Shown here: in pieces, positions 1 through 9,985 of the stretch
How the letters are laid out: each line of letters starts with the position of its first letter
Position numbering within the stretch: the stretch's first letter is position 1
Assembly (NCBI RefSeq): GCF_016864555.1
Contig: NZ_CP044011.1
Coordinates: 3,739,501-3,803,500 of the forward strand
Direction of reading: 5' to 3'
DNA from: Sinorhizobium sp. BG8
GTDB taxonomy: Bacteria > Pseudomonadota > Alphaproteobacteria > Rhizobiales > Rhizobiaceae
DNA: 64,000 nt
Translations under genes and position numbers: made by a program
The notes under the pieces: model-generated
Seen by the model: only the letters and a program-made list of their open reading frames with translations
Databases searched by the model: none
What the model was told of the DNA's origin: nothing

Positions 1-110
1 CCGGAGCCGGCGGCAAACGCCGCCGCCGCCGAGCCGCCAATGAACCCGCGCCGCGTGACGCCCGCGCGCCGGATGTTCTCCCCGGCAAGCCATGTGCGTT
101 CCTCGGTCAA
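1..110 (-). CDS. Start of a Tat-exported protein, probably a periplasmic substrate-binding protein (partial)
   Basis: Only the first 36 codons lie in the window; the gene runs off the left edge. Reading from a TTG at 110, the protein begins with about 17 polar residues, then a twin-arginine motif (TRRGFIGG) and an Ala-rich hydrophobic stretch, a clear Tat signal peptide. A stop codon lies four codons upstream of the TTG in the same frame, and no ATG or GTG is available, so TTG is the only sensible start. AAAGGA lies upstream. It follows the TonB receptor gene on the same strand by about 50 bases. A Tat-exported ferric-siderophore binding protein would fit, but that is inferred from context only. 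Confidence 0.6.
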   Translation of the reverse strand, partial: MTEERTWLAGENIRRAGVTRRGFIGGSAAAAFAAGS

Positions 111-163
111 TCCGTCAACCTATCCTTTCCGGCACCGCGCACGTCGCGGTGCCGGAATGCCTG

Positions 164-2662
164 CTAGAACTTGAACTTCGTCGAGACGTTGAAGCTGCGC
201 GGCTCGCCGTAGAAGCCGGTGTCGAAGTTTCCAAGCGTCGTGAAATACTTCTCGTTGAGAGCGTTCTTGACGTTGAACGTCACGTCCACCTTCTCGTTGA
301 AGGAGTACCGCGCCATCAGGTCGACGAGGAACACATTCTTCTGCGTGAAGTCCTCGTAGACGTTCGCCGGGCTCCAGACGTAGCCGTAGATCTTGTCCTG
401 CCACCTGACGCCGCCACCGATCGTCAGCTTCTCCCACTCGCCCGGCAGCCGGTATGTCGTGAAAAGCTTGACGACGTTTTCGGGTGCCGCCGTCTGGACG
501 AAGGAATAGACGCGGTCGCCGTTCTTCTTGCGCGCGTGGGAATAGGTGTAGCCGGCATAGATGTTCCAGTCGGGCCGGATCTCACCCGAGGCCTCGATTT
601 CGAAGCCCTTGGTCGTCACGCCATCGGCTGCGGTGTAGTAGTAGGTGCCCGTGACCGGATCGTAGCCGGCCTGCTCGGCGAGATTGTCCTGCTTGGTCAG
701 GAACAGGGCGGCGGTCGTGTTGAGCGCGCCGTCGAAAAACGATCCCTTCACGCCGGTCTCGAAGCTGTGCCCCTGTTCGGGATCGAGATAGTTGCCGCTG
801 GCATCCTGGTTGCCTTGCGGCTTGAAGATGCTCGTGTAGCTGCCATAGACCGAATAGACGTCGGTCACGTCGTAGACCACGCCGAAATAAGGGGTAACCT
901 CGCCCTTTACCGAGTAGCTGGCAGCCCCCGCCCAGGTGTTCGTTGCGTTGTCATACGTCCCCTTGTCGTCGAAGTCCCACCAGCTGATCCGGCTTCCCAG
1001 GATGACCGAGAGGTCATCGGTCGGCTTGAGCCGCACGGCGGCATAGGTGCCGTACTGCACGAGCTTGGTCTCGTATCTGCCGAGGACGTCGAAATCGGGC
1101 TCCTCCGTATCCCCGTCCCATTCGAAGAAGTTGGGGACCGAGGGGTCATATCCCACGCCGCCATAGCTGTACCACGGCCCCTTGTCGGTGCTGCGCGATG
1201 CCGTCGCGCCGACCATCAAATCGTGTTCGCGCCCAAACAGTTCGATCGGACCGGAAGCCTTCACGTCGAAGGTGTTCTGGATGACGCGCCCCTCGTATTT
1301 GCCGACATACTGGAAGACGCCCGCACCGGTTACCGGATCTGGCCAGCCGCCGCCGGCCGAGCCCAGCACGCTGTCATGGCCGTCGCGGCGATGGTTGAAG
1401 GTCAGGTCGAGGTTCCAGCCGTTGTCGAACTCGTGCGCGAGCGTTGCGAAATAGTTGTTCGTATAGGTATCGCGCCGGCTCCAGTCGGTTGCCGGGTTGG
1501 TCGACACGTCCCAGTCGGTTGTCGTACCGTCGCTGTAGAACATCGGCAGGCCTGTCCAGCTGGTTCCGCGCGGGAGATTGCGCTGGTAGTCGGAGCCGAC
1601 CGTCAGGGTCGTGTTGTCGGTGATGTCGGCCTCGAGCACGCCATAGAGGGTGAACTTCTCCTTCTTGTAGTGATCCAGGTAGGATTCGCCGTTCTCGTAG
1701 GATCCGGCAAAGCGCCCGCGCAGCGAACCGTCGGCATTGAGGGGACCGGACACGTCCATTTCGGTGCGATAGGTCTGCCAGGAGCCGACACCACCGGTCA
1801 GTGAAGCCTGGAACTCGTCGGTCGGGCGCTTGCGAACCAGGTTGACCGCGGCACCCGGGCTCCCTGCGCCCTGAAGCAGGCCGTTTGCACCCTTCACGAT
1901 CTCGATCCGATCGTAGATCGTCATATCCGCGTTGCTGAGACCGTAGTCGTAGACGCCGTCGGTCTGCACCACGACGCCGTCATACTGGAACTCGGTCAGC
2001 GCAAAGCCGCGTGCGAAGAACTCGGTGCGGTCACTGTCATACTGCTGCAGCGTGATGCCGGTCGCCGACGTGAGCGCGTCACTGATGGTGGTGGCCTCCT
2101 GATCCTGCATCAGCTGGCTGGTCACGACCGTCACCGATTGCGGCGTCTCCCGGATCGGGAGCGGAAGGCCGGTCGCCGTGCTCATCTGGCCGGTGGTGTA
2201 GGAGCCCGTATTCTCGGTGGTCTGGCCGAGCCCTTCGACCTGGATCGGATCGAGCGGCGTCGACCCGTCGATAAGCCCGCTGACGCCGGCCGGCGTCAGG
2301 CGCGGATCGGAAATCGTCACTGTGTTGGCGCTGGTGAAGCGGTAAGTGAGGCCCGTGTTGGCCAGTAGCTGCGCCAGGGCCGCCTCCGGGGTATAGCTTC
2401 CGGAAAGGCCGGCCGTCTGCTTCCCACGCACCAGATCGGCCGGATAGAGAACCTGGAGGTTGGACCGGTCGCCGAAGCGCGTGATCGCCGCGCCGAGCGG
2501 GCCGGCGGGAATGGTGTACTGTGTTTTGCCTGCGCGTTCACCCTTTTCCGCCTGCTGCTGTGCAAGCGCCGGCACGGCAACCGACGCCATGAGCGCCGTC
2601 GCCAGCCCGGCAATCAATGCCCCCGCACCCAACGATGCGCCACCCCGAAAGCCTCTTGTCAT
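164..2662 (-). CDS. TonB-dependent siderophore receptor with N-terminal signalling domain (FpvA/FecA-like)
   Basis: An outer-membrane receptor of 832 residues that would import a ferric siderophore using TonB energy. Visible parts: a signal peptide (about 1-34, ending ALAQQ); an STN/secretin-like signalling domain (about 50-115, with a LQVLYPADLVRG stretch); a plug domain starting near PLPIRETPQSVTVV; a long beta-barrel; and a terminal aromatic residue (KFKF) for outer-membrane insertion. Receptors with an STN domain signal through a FecR-type regulator to an ECF sigma factor, and both genes lie just upstream on the same strand. The ligand cannot be read from sequence. GGAG sits 12 bases before the ATG. 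Confidence 0.93.
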   Translation of the reverse strand: MTRGFRGGASLGAGALIAGLATALMASVAVPALAQQQAEKGERAGKTQYTIPAGPLGAAITRFGDRSNLQVLYPADLVRGKQTAGLSGSYTPEAALAQLLANTGLTYRFTSANTVTISDPRLTPAGVSGLIDGSTPLDPIQVEGLGQTTENTGSYTTGQMSTATGLPLPIRETPQSVTVVTSQLMQDQEATTISDALTSATGITLQQYDSDRTEFFARGFALTEFQYDGVVVQTDGVYDYGLSNADMTIYDRIEIVKGANGLLQGAGSPGAAVNLVRKRPTDEFQASLTGGVGSWQTYRTEMDVSGPLNADGSLRGRFAGSYENGESYLDHYKKEKFTLYGVLEADITDNTTLTVGSDYQRNLPRGTSWTGLPMFYSDGTTTDWDVSTNPATDWSRRDTYTNNYFATLAHEFDNGWNLDLTFNHRRDGHDSVLGSAGGGWPDPVTGAGVFQYVGKYEGRVIQNTFDVKASGPIELFGREHDLMVGATASRSTDKGPWYSYGGVGYDPSVPNFFEWDGDTEEPDFDVLGRYETKLVQYGTYAAVRLKPTDDLSVILGSRISWWDFDDKGTYDNATNTWAGAASYSVKGEVTPYFGVVYDVTDVYSVYGSYTSIFKPQGNQDASGNYLDPEQGHSFETGVKGSFFDGALNTTAALFLTKQDNLAEQAGYDPVTGTYYYTAADGVTTKGFEIEASGEIRPDWNIYAGYTYSHARKKNGDRVYSFVQTAAPENVVKLFTTYRLPGEWEKLTIGGGVRWQDKIYGYVWSPANVYEDFTQKNVFLVDLMARYSFNEKVDVTFNVKNALNEKYFTTLGNFDTGFYGEPRSFNVSTKFKF

Positions 2663-2813
2663 GCCCCGAATTCACTCCGTTCCTGCAATGCATCCAGGCG
2701 CTTGAAGCACCCGTTCGCATCCAAGACGGATCTGGGGACGAAGCCCCTCACCCCATAAGTTGAAAATTTTCATCAAGAATTTACGATCGCGCCTGCATGG
2801 CGAGATTTGCGGG

Positions 2814-3800
2814 TCAGGCGGGACGCACGAGCACCAGGAAATCGGTCAGTCGCGTCACCCGCACCGGCAGCGCTTCCGCGATCGCATCCAGCACGCCGTC
2901 GGGGTTGCGGATATCGAAAATGCCGCTGACGCGGAGATTGAGCAGACGGCTGTCCGTGATGCGGATTGTTCCCGAGCGGTAGCGGTTGACGTCCGCGATC
3001 ACCTGGCGCAACGGCCGGTCCTCGAAGATGAGCTTGCCGCGGCGCCAGGCGGATACCAGCTCCACATCGATGCCGCCGACCGCGCCGAGTCCATCCTCGC
3101 CGTAGGATACGTTCTGTCCGACGTGAAGGCTGGCGATCGTCCGGTTCGGTGCCATGACGGAGACCGCGCTTTCCTCGACGGAAACGGTGACCATGTCGAA
3201 CCACTGGTGCACGACGAAACGCGTTCCGAGCGCGGTGGTGGTGCCGTTGGCCGCTTCCACCACGAAGGGACGATCATTCTTCGCCACATCGAAGAAGGCG
3301 CGCCCGTGCAACAGGCTGATACGTCGCGAGCTGTCCGTGAACTCCACGGCAATCGCAGTGTCCGCATCGAGCCCCACCGTGGAACCGTCCGAAAGCGCAA
3401 TGCTCTGCTGTTGCCCCGTGCCGGTCGCATAGTCGCTGAGCCAGAAATCCGGCAATCCGGCACCTGCAACCAGGCCGGCGACGCCGAGAGCGGCTGCACC
3501 CCCAACAAGAAAAGCGCGCCGCCCCATCCCGCGCGTTGAACGTGCGGGCAGACAGATCGCCTGCGTTCGCCGATCCGTCACGCCATCGAGGTCGGTCCAT
3601 AGGCTTGTCAGCCGCGCATAGGCCGCCCGGTTTTCCGCCGATTGCGCCATCCATGCGGCATGGCCGGCGCGATCGGCGTCCGTCGCGTCGCCGGACTGCA
3701 TCCGGACGAACCACGCGAGTGCCTGCTCCCTCTGCTCTTCCAACGATTGGTTTCTGGCGTCAGCCATCAGTGCCACCGGCGTTCTGGGCGACCGGAGCAT
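2814..3800 (-). CDS. fecR: FecR-family anti-sigma / signal-relay protein
   Basis: An inner-membrane protein that relays siderophore occupancy from the TonB receptor to the FecI sigma factor. The N-terminus (about 20-75) resembles the DUF4880 sigma-binding region. It is followed by a single hydrophobic segment (about 95-118) preceded by GRRAFLVGG, which looks like a twin-arginine motif. Next come a periplasmic FecR domain and a C-terminal STN-like part beginning near KLIFEDRPLRQVI. The start is uncertain: ATG at 3800 has GGAG 14 bases upstream, while ATG at 3767 (MADARNQ) lacks a clear ribosome binding site. It lies between the sigma factor and receptor genes, the classic fecI-fecR-fecA order. 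Confidence 0.9.
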   Translation of the reverse strand: MLRSPRTPVALMADARNQSLEEQREQALAWFVRMQSGDATDADRAGHAAWMAQSAENRAAYARLTSLWTDLDGVTDRRTQAICLPARSTRGMGRRAFLVGGAAALGVAGLVAGAGLPDFWLSDYATGTGQQQSIALSDGSTVGLDADTAIAVEFTDSSRRISLLHGRAFFDVAKNDRPFVVEAANGTTTALGTRFVVHQWFDMVTVSVEESAVSVMAPNRTIASLHVGQNVSYGEDGLGAVGGIDVELVSAWRRGKLIFEDRPLRQVIADVNRYRSGTIRITDSRLLNLRVSGIFDIRNPDGVLDAIAEALPVRVTRLTDFLVLVRPA

Positions 3801-3888
3801 GCCGCAACGCGGAGCTCCGAATCGGTTGTTGCTTTATAGACGGATTTCGCTTGCAGGTTCCTCACCCTCACCGCTTCAAATTGCACCT

Positions 3889-4401
3889 TCAATCGAGAAG
3901 CCCGTCCAGCCGATCGCGGCATGTGGCAAGCGCCTTCATGATGAGTTTCTCGACCGCGCTTCTCGTGATGCCGAGTTCTTCAGCGATTTCCGAATGGCTG
4001 AGCCCGTCGAACTTGTGCATGAGGAAGGCTTCGCGTTGCCGCGGCGGCAGGTCGGAGATCGCAATCTCCAGGATCTTGATGCGCTGGCGGTAGTCCACGC
4101 TGCGCTCCGCCGAAGCCTCGTCGGACTGGACGTCGTGCCAATCCCCCGAAACCACATGGCGCGTGCGCGCGGCGCGGCTGCGCAGGTGGTCCATGGCAAC
4201 GTTGTCGGCCATGCGGAAGAGATAGGATCGCGGGTTCTGTATGTCCGTATCCGCGGGGATCCTCTGGATGCGCAAATACGTATCCTGGATGACATCGTCC
4301 GCGTCCACCGGTCCGCCCAAACGCCGCGTCACATGCTTGACGAGATCGCCGTAGCTTTCCGTCAGTAGCTGGATCATGGACTTCGTCTTGTTGGCGACCA
4401 T
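3889..4401 (-). CDS. fecI: FecI-type ECF sigma factor
   Basis: A 170-residue ECF sigma factor expected to direct transcription of the receptor operon. Region 2 is visible at about 18-85 (DDVIQDTYLRI for core binding, then the RSYLFRMADNVAMDHLRS helix). Region 4 is at about 115-165 (LPPRQREAFLMHKFDGLSHSEIAEELGI helix-turn-helix, written here as one domain). Length matches the iron-starvation FecI group. It is transcribed ahead of fecR and the receptor gene. The ribosome binding site before the ATG is weak. Confidence 0.93.
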   Translation of the reverse strand: MVANKTKSMIQLLTESYGDLVKHVTRRLGGPVDADDVIQDTYLRIQRIPADTDIQNPRSYLFRMADNVAMDHLRSRAARTRHVVSGDWHDVQSDEASAERSVDYRQRIKILEIAISDLPPRQREAFLMHKFDGLSHSEIAEELGITRSAVEKLIMKALATCRDRLDGLLD

Positions 4402-4725
4402 AAAGGCTGGAACCGGAGAAGGGTGTACCGCCTGGCCCGTCTGGATGCCAATGCTGCACGATCAGAACTGTTTCCACGATGCGGGCGCACCGATGGATAT
4501 TTAAGTGGACTAATAAAGTCATATTTGACGCTCGTGAAGACCCGTTCGATAGAAAGACACAGGGTCGTTCCGTCCAGTCCCTCAATGAGCCTGCTTCGAG
4601 AGGCAGTTGTTCAACTCACAATCGGCGCAAGCATCCGCATCGGACTTGTCAAGTTTCTGTGAGCAGATGTAACCTTCCCGCTGAGGAGAAGGTCGACCCC
4701 GAGGAGGAACGGGGCGGCCGATGAT
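4402..4725. other. Divergent intergenic region between fecI and coxC
   Basis: These 324 bases separate the minus-strand iron operon from the plus-strand cox cluster and must hold both promoters. An AT-rich stretch near 4496-4535 stands out from the GC-rich surroundings. A possible plus-strand promoter is TTGTCA at 4646-4651 followed after 17 bases by GTAACC, but its -10 box is poor. GAGGAGG at 4701-4707 is a strong Shine-Dalgarno match but lies 18 bases from the coxC ATG, longer than usual. I see no RNA gene or convincing ORF. Confidence 0.5.
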
Positions 4726-5964
4726 ATGATGTTCGCAGGACACGATCCATTGCTCGTGGCGCTTTCGGTCGCGATAGCGATTCTGGGCGGTTACACAGGA
4801 TTCGGCCTTGCGGCGCGCATTCGCCGTTTTCCGGGTGCGAACCGAAGGCTGCTGCTTGCGGGTGCTGCCGCATTTCTAGCGGTCGGCATCTGGACGATGC
4901 ACTTCATCGGCATGCTCGCCGCTCCCATACCCCCGGATGCTCTCTATCTGGTCCTTCCCACGGTCGTCTCGTTCCTCATCTGCGCTCTTGTCGTTGGCAT
5001 TTCGCTCTTTTTCGTCAGCATTGGCGACTGTTCCAACAGCCGCGTGCTGGCGGCAGCCCTTCTTCTCGGGCTCGGAATTGCCTCGATGCACTATGTCGGC
5101 ATCCACGCGCTTGTCGGAAATTTCACCATCGAGCACGACTACGGCATGGTCCTCCTCTCCCTGTTTGTCGCCATGGGGACGGCCTACGGAGGATTGCGCA
5201 TTTATCTCGCAAGGCATGGCGGCCTCAGGTTCGCGTTCAGCGCCATAGCCTTCGGCTTTGCTGTTTCGGGCATGCACTACACGGCGATGTACGGCATGCA
5301 CTTCCGCCCGGGCATGGACATGACGCATGCCATGGCGATGGACGGACTGCTCGCATCGAGACAGGTCCTCGCACTCGTCGTAGCGCTCCTCTGTTTCCTG
5401 GTCGCAGGCGGTTTCCTGCTGTTTCTCGTGCCTGAACCGCGCGTTCGCCTGAGGTCCCGGTCAGCCTCCGAGGACTTCGGTGACCCCGCCGATGAGGACC
5501 AGACCGATCCCGCCGGCATCGCAGCGCCTTCCCCAGCCTCATCGGTGTCGCTTGCAAAGCTCGGCGAGCCGTCGCAGAGGCTGCCCGTCGGGAGACTGCC
5601 CCTCGAAGGAGCGAACGGAACGCTCTTCATCGAAACCGGCGACATCCGCAGCATTCGTGCCGACGCCCATTACACTCTGGTTCACGACGGCTCGCGCGAG
5701 CGGATGTGTCCTTGGGCTATTTCCGAAGTTGAATCAAAGCTCTGTCCCACCACCTTCATGCGCATTCACCGAAGCCATATCGCGGCGATCCCCCACATCG
5801 TCCTGGTGCGGAAGGAAGGCGACGGAGCGGTCGTGGAACTCGACGGTCCTGCTTCGCACCTCGTCCCCGTCAGCCGTGCCAAGGTTGCGGAACTGAAGGT
5901 TCGACTCGGCCTTGCAAGGCGGGACTCTGCCTCCGGACGCCACAAAATAGGGCAGAATACCTGA
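4726..5964 (+). CDS. coxC: MHYT-LytTR membrane sensor/transcription regulator of the cox cluster
   Basis: A 412-residue membrane regulator. The N-terminal half (about 1-225) has seven predicted membrane helices carrying three MHYT-type signatures (TMHFIGM, SMHYVGI, GMHYTAM), a module proposed to bind a metal and sense diatomic gases. After a linker rich in acidic residues and proline, the C-terminus (about 305-400) is a LytTR DNA-binding domain (IRSIRADAHYTLVH, FMRIHRSHI). This architecture matches CoxC/CoxH of Oligotropha carboxidovorans. Position directly upstream of coxM, with direct repeats between, suggests it controls the CO dehydrogenase genes. The first two codons are tandem ATGs. Confidence 0.88.
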   Translation: MMFAGHDPLLVALSVAIAILGGYTGFGLAARIRRFPGANRRLLLAGAAAFLAVGIWTMHFIGMLAAPIPPDALYLVLPTVVSFLICALVVGISLFFVSIGDCSNSRVLAAALLLGLGIASMHYVGIHALVGNFTIEHDYGMVLLSLFVAMGTAYGGLRIYLARHGGLRFAFSAIAFGFAVSGMHYTAMYGMHFRPGMDMTHAMAMDGLLASRQVLALVVALLCFLVAGGFLLFLVPEPRVRLRSRSASEDFGDPADEDQTDPAGIAAPSPASSVSLAKLGEPSQRLPVGRLPLEGANGTLFIETGDIRSIRADAHYTLVHDGSRERMCPWAISEVESKLCPTTFMRIHRSHIAAIPHIVLVRKEGDGAVVELDGPASHLVPVSRAKVAELKVRLGLARRDSASGRHKIGQNT

Positions 5965-5969
5965 CGCAA

Positions 5970-6017
5970 ATCGTGCGCGAAAAACCGCATTTCGTGCGAA
6001 ACTTTGCTCTTGGTGCG
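5970..6017 (+). promoter_or_regulatory. Three direct repeats upstream of coxM, candidate LytTR operator
   Basis: Three copies of (A/T)T(C/G)GTGCG lie at 5970-5977, 5991-5998 and 6010-6017, all in the same direction, with start-to-start spacing of 21 and 19 bases, about two helical turns. LytTR domains are known to bind short direct repeats about 21 bases apart on one face of the helix. From memory, the CO sensor RcoM, also a LytTR protein, uses triplet repeats of the form TTnnnG; copies two and three match this and copy one differs at its first base. The repeats end 85 bases before the coxM start. Confidence 0.5.
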
Positions 6018-6102
6018 ACATCGCTTCCTCCATTCTTGCCAGCACCATTCAGCCGGTTGAGCCTCTGACCGACATCGTATGCCGATCGGTTGGGAGGAGA
6101 CC

Positions 6103-6966
6103 ATGATACCGGGCGCATTCAACTACCATCGGCCGGGAACGGTGGCCGATGCGGTGAAGTTATTATCCACGCTGGGCGACGAGGCCCGCCCCCTCGCGGG
6201 GGGCCACAGCCTGATCCCCATGATGAAGCTAAGGCTCGCGACGCCGGAGCATCTGGTCGATCTGCACGGCATCGCCAGCCTCAAGGGTCTCCGCCGCGAG
6301 GGGGACGACATCGTCATCGGCGCGATGACGACGCAGAACGAGCTCGTAAAGGCGCCCGAGATCACGGCGCATCTTCCGATCATCGCCGAGACGGCGCTCC
6401 AGATCGCAGACCCCCAGGTGCGCTATCTCGGAACCATCGGCGGCAACGTCGCGAATGGCGATCCGGGCAATGACATGCCGGCGCTGATGTTGACGCTCGG
6501 CGCCCGCTACCGCCTCGACGGGCCGGACGGCAGGCGCGAGGTCGCCGCTGTCGACTTCTATCAGGGAGCCTACTTCACGGCGCTCGAACCAGGTGAAATC
6601 CTCACCGAAATCGTCATTCCCGTGCCTGCGGCAGGTCACGGCTATGCCTATGAGAAGCTCAAGCGGAAGATCGGCGACTATGCCACTGCTGCTGCCGCAG
6701 TCGTACTCACGGTGTCCAACGGCAAGGTCGAGACCTGTCAGATCGGCCTCACCAATCTCTCGGATACGCCGTTGCTTGCCGAGGACGCCGCACAGGCCGT
6801 GATCGGAACGAGCCTCGACGAGGTGGCATTGAAGGAGGCGGTCCGACGCGCGCAGTCGATCATGCGGCCGGCGGCGGACGGGCGCGGGCCCGCGGAATAC
6901 AGAACGCATGTCGGCGGCATCATGGTCATGCGGGCGCTGACGCGCGCCGCCAGCCGCGTGTCCTGA
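6103..6966 (+). CDS. coxM: Aerobic carbon monoxide dehydrogenase, medium (FAD) subunit
   Basis: The flavoprotein subunit that passes electrons from the iron-sulfur clusters of CODH to the respiratory chain. It has 287 residues, essentially the length of the Oligotropha CoxM. Both FAD-pyrophosphate motifs are present: AGGHS at about 32-36 and TIGGN at about 111-115. The ATG at 6103 ([11 protein letters not shown]) is preceded by GGGAGGAG at ideal spacing and is preferred over the longer frame opening at 6079. It is followed 13 bases later by coxS in the usual M-S-L order. Confidence 0.96.
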   Translation: MIPGAFNYHRPGTVADAVKLLSTLGDEARPLAGGHSLIPMMKLRLATPEHLVDLHGIASLKGLRREGDDIVIGAMTTQNELVKAPEITAHLPIIAETALQIADPQVRYLGTIGGNVANGDPGNDMPALMLTLGARYRLDGPDGRREVAAVDFYQGAYFTALEPGEILTEIVIPVPAAGHGYAYEKLKRKIGDYATAAAAVVLTVSNGKVETCQIGLTNLSDTPLLAEDAAQAVIGTSLDEVALKEAVRRAQSIMRPAADGRGPAEYRTHVGGIMVMRALTRAASRVS

Positions 6967-6979
6967 CGGGAGGGGAACA

Positions 6980-7480
6980 ATGACAAAGACACATGTGACG
7001 ATGACGGTGAATGGCACGCAGGTCGAGGGGCTGGTCGAGCCGCGCACGCTGCTCGTGCACTTTCTCAGGGAAAACCTGCAACTGACCGGGACGCATATCG
7101 GCTGCGAGACCACGCACTGCGGTGTGTGCACGATCGATATAGACGGCATGTCCGCAAAGAGCTGCACCATGTTCGCGGTGCAGGCGGAAGGGTCGGAGAT
7201 TACCACGGTTGAAGGCATGGCCAATGCCGACGGCACGCTGTCCGCCCTTCAGGAAGGCTTCCGCCAGATGCACGGTCTCCAGTGCGGCTTCTGCACGCCG
7301 GGCATGATCATGCGCGCGCACCGCCTTCTCAAGGAAAATCCTCACCCCACCGAGGAGGAAATCCGCTTCGGCATCGCTGGCAATCTCTGTCGCTGCACCG
7401 GCTACCAGAACATCGTCAAGGCAATCCAGTATGCCGCCGCCAAGATCAATGGCGAAGAGTTCAAGGAGGCAGCGGAATGA
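6980..7480 (+). CDS. coxS: Aerobic carbon monoxide dehydrogenase, small (2x[2Fe-2S]) subunit
   Basis: The iron-sulfur subunit of CODH, 166 residues. Cys42, Cys47, Cys50 and Cys62 form the plant-ferredoxin-type [2Fe-2S] site. Cys102, Cys105, Cys137 and Cys139 (QCGFCTPG and LCRCTGY) form the second cluster near the molybdopterin. All eight positions coincide with those in the Oligotropha protein. The stop codon overlaps the coxL start (ATGA), implying coupled translation and a fixed subunit ratio. Confidence 0.97.
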   Translation: MTKTHVTMTVNGTQVEGLVEPRTLLVHFLRENLQLTGTHIGCETTHCGVCTIDIDGMSAKSCTMFAVQAEGSEITTVEGMANADGTLSALQEGFRQMHGLQCGFCTPGMIMRAHRLLKENPHPTEEEIRFGIAGNLCRCTGYQNIVKAIQYAAAKINGEEFKEAAE

Positions 7481-9894
7481 ACGACATGACCATTACGCGC
7501 GCCGAGCGCGAAGCCAAGCTCGAGGGCATGGGCTGCAAACGCAAGCGGGTGGAGGACATCCGCTTCACGCAGGGCAAGGGCAACTACGTGGACGATGTGA
7601 AACTGCCGGGCATGCTGCACGGCGACTTCGTCCGTTCGCAGTATCCGCATGCGCGCATCAAGTCGATCAACAAGGACAAGGCGCTGAAGGTGCCGGGCGT
7701 CCTTGCCGTCCTGACTGCCGAAGACCTCAAGGGCGTGAACCTCGCCTGGATGCCGACGCTGGCTGGCGACGTGCAGATGGTGCTTGCCGATGGCAAGGTG
7801 CTTTTCCAGAACCAGGAGGTAGCGTTTGTCGTCGCAACCGACCGCTATGCGGCCGATGATGGCATCAATGCCGTCGAGGTCGAGTACGAGGCGCTCCCCG
7901 TCCTCGTCGATCCCTTTCATTCTATGGATGCGGACGCGCCGGTTCTCCGCGAGGATCTGGCTGGCAAGACCGAGGGCGCCCACGGGTTACGCAAGCACCA
8001 CAATCACATCTTCGAATGGACCGTCGGCGACAAGGACCTGACGGATGCCGCGTTCCGCAAGGCGGAGGTCTCCATCAAGGAGATGATCTCCTACCACCGC
8101 ACCCACCCCTCGCCGCTTGAGACGTGCCAATGCGTCTGTTCGTTCGACAAGATAAAGGGCGAGCTGACGATCTGGGGTACGTTCCAGGCGCCCCATGTCA
8201 TCCGCACGGTTGTGGCGCTGATCGCCAAGATTCCGGAGCATAAGATCCACGTGATCGCGCCGGATATCGGCGGTGGTTTCGGCAACAAGGTCGGCGCCTA
8301 TCCGGGCTACATCTGTGCGGCGGTCGCCTCGATCGTCACCGGCAGACCGGTCAAGTGGGTCGAGGACCGCATCGAGAACCTGACCAGCACCTCGTTTGCC
8401 CGCGACTACCACATGACCACCGAGATCGCCGCGACCAGGGAAGGCAAGGTCACTGGCCTGCGCGTGCACGTTCTCGCCGATCACGGCGCCTTCGATGCCT
8501 GCGCCGATCCCTCCAAGTGGCCGGCTGGCTTCTTCAACATCGTCACGGGCTCCTACGATTTCCCGACGGCACATCTGGCGGTCGACGGGGTCTATACGAA
8601 CAAGGCGCCGGGCGGTGTGGCCTACCGATGCTCGTTCCGCGTCACGGAAGCGGCCTACTGCATCGAGCGGGCGATGGACATCCTTGCCCAGAAGCTCGGC
8701 ATGGATCCCGCGGAACTGAGGCTCAAGAACTTCGTCCGGCCGGAGCAGTTCCCCTACCACTCGGCATTGGGGTGGGAATACGATTCCGGCGATTACCACA
8801 CCGCCATGAAGAAGATGATGGAGACGGTTGACTATGCCAGCCTTCGTCGCGAACAGGCGGAAAAACGTGAGGCCTTCAAGCGCGGCGAGACGCGCGAGAT
8901 CATGGGTCTCGGCGTCTCCTTTTTCACCGAGATCGTCGGCGCCGGGCCATCGAAGAACTGCGACATCCTCGGCATTGCCATGTTCGACAGCTGCGAGATT
9001 CGGCTGCATCCGACCGGCGCCGGCATCGCCCGTGTCGGATCGAAGAGCCAGGGCCAGGGCCACGAGACGACCTGGGCGCAGATCATCGCAACCGAGATCG
9101 GCATTCCGGCCGATGACATCATGGTCGAGGAAGGCAATACCGACACCGCGCCCTACGGCCTCGGAACCTATGGGTCCCGGTCGACGCCGGTCGCCGGTGC
9201 GGCGATCGCCATGGCCGCGCGCAAGATCAAGGCCAAGGCGCAGATGATCGCGGCCTACAAGCTGGAAGTCCACGAAGACGATCTCGAATTCGACATCGAC
9301 GGCTTCCGGGTGAAGGGTCTGCCGGAGAGGTACCTGTCGATGAAGGACATCTGCTGGGCGGCCTACAATTCGCCACCGCCCGGCATGGAACCGGGACTGG
9401 AGGCGGTGAGCTACTACGACCCGCCGAACATGACATATCCCTTCGGCGCCTACCTCTGCGTCATGGACATCGACGTCGATACCGGCGTCTACAAGGTGCG
9501 GCGCTTCTACGCGCTCGATGACTGCGGCACCCGCATCAACCCCATGATCATCGAGGGCCAGGTGCACGGCGGGCTCACCGAAGCCTTCGCGATCGCGATG
9601 GGCCAGGAGATCCGGTACGACGACGCCGGCAACGTGGTGACGGGATCCTTCATGGACTTCTTCATGCCGACCGCCGTCGAAACACCGCATTGGGAAACGG
9701 ACTTCACCGTCACGCCGTCGCCGCATCACCCGATCGGCGCGAAGGGGGTCGGAGAAAGCCCCAACGTGGGCGGCGTTCCGGCCTTCTCCAATGCAGTCAA
9801 TGATGCGTTCTCGTTCCTGGGCTCCACCCATATCCAGATGCCCCACGATTTCTGGCGCAACTGGCAGGCGGCGAAGAGCCTCGGCGTGGTTTGA
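7477..9894 (+). CDS. coxL: Form I aerobic carbon monoxide dehydrogenase, large (Mo-Cu) subunit
   Basis: The catalytic subunit oxidising CO to CO2 at a Mo-S-Cu-S-Cys centre, 805 residues. The diagnostic form I loop AYRCSFR is present with the copper-binding cysteine at residue 385 (Cys388 in Oligotropha). The active-site glutamate lies in GVGES at residue 760 (Glu763 there), the same offset of three. Form II homologues have AYRGAGR instead, so this is a genuine CODH signature. The start at 7477 overlaps the coxS stop and has AAGGAGG eight bases upstream. Maturation proteins CoxD, CoxE and CoxF are encoded directly downstream. Confidence 0.97.
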   Translation: MNDMTITRAEREAKLEGMGCKRKRVEDIRFTQGKGNYVDDVKLPGMLHGDFVRSQYPHARIKSINKDKALKVPGVLAVLTAEDLKGVNLAWMPTLAGDVQMVLADGKVLFQNQEVAFVVATDRYAADDGINAVEVEYEALPVLVDPFHSMDADAPVLREDLAGKTEGAHGLRKHHNHIFEWTVGDKDLTDAAFRKAEVSIKEMISYHRTHPSPLETCQCVCSFDKIKGELTIWGTFQAPHVIRTVVALIAKIPEHKIHVIAPDIGGGFGNKVGAYPGYICAAVASIVTGRPVKWVEDRIENLTSTSFARDYHMTTEIAATREGKVTGLRVHVLADHGAFDACADPSKWPAGFFNIVTGSYDFPTAHLAVDGVYTNKAPGGVAYRCSFRVTEAAYCIERAMDILAQKLGMDPAELRLKNFVRPEQFPYHSALGWEYDSGDYHTAMKKMMETVDYASLRREQAEKREAFKRGETREIMGLGVSFFTEIVGAGPSKNCDILGIAMFDSCEIRLHPTGAGIARVGSKSQGQGHETTWAQIIATEIGIPADDIMVEEGNTDTAPYGLGTYGSRSTPVAGAAIAMAARKIKAKAQMIAAYKLEVHEDDLEFDIDGFRVKGLPERYLSMKDICWAAYNSPPPGMEPGLEAVSYYDPPNMTYPFGAYLCVMDIDVDTGVYKVRRFYALDDCGTRINPMIIEGQVHGGLTEAFAIAMGQEIRYDDAGNVVTGSFMDFFMPTAVETPHWETDFTVTPSPHHPIGAKGVGESPNVGGVPAFSNAVNDAFSFLGSTHIQMPHDFWRNWQAAKSLGVV

Positions 9895-9985
9895 TGAAGG
9901 GGCAAGGGCCGATGTCGCGCGACGTTTCCGGCCCGGCAGAGGGGGCTTCTCTCCCGAACGAGGGAACGAGGAGAGAAGCCCCCCG

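Noticed and set aside
92-1804. A 570-codon plus-strand open frame opposite the TonB receptor gene
   Set aside because: It has no recognisable domains and mirrors the receptor codons; the minus-strand protein has a signal peptide, STN, plug and barrel.
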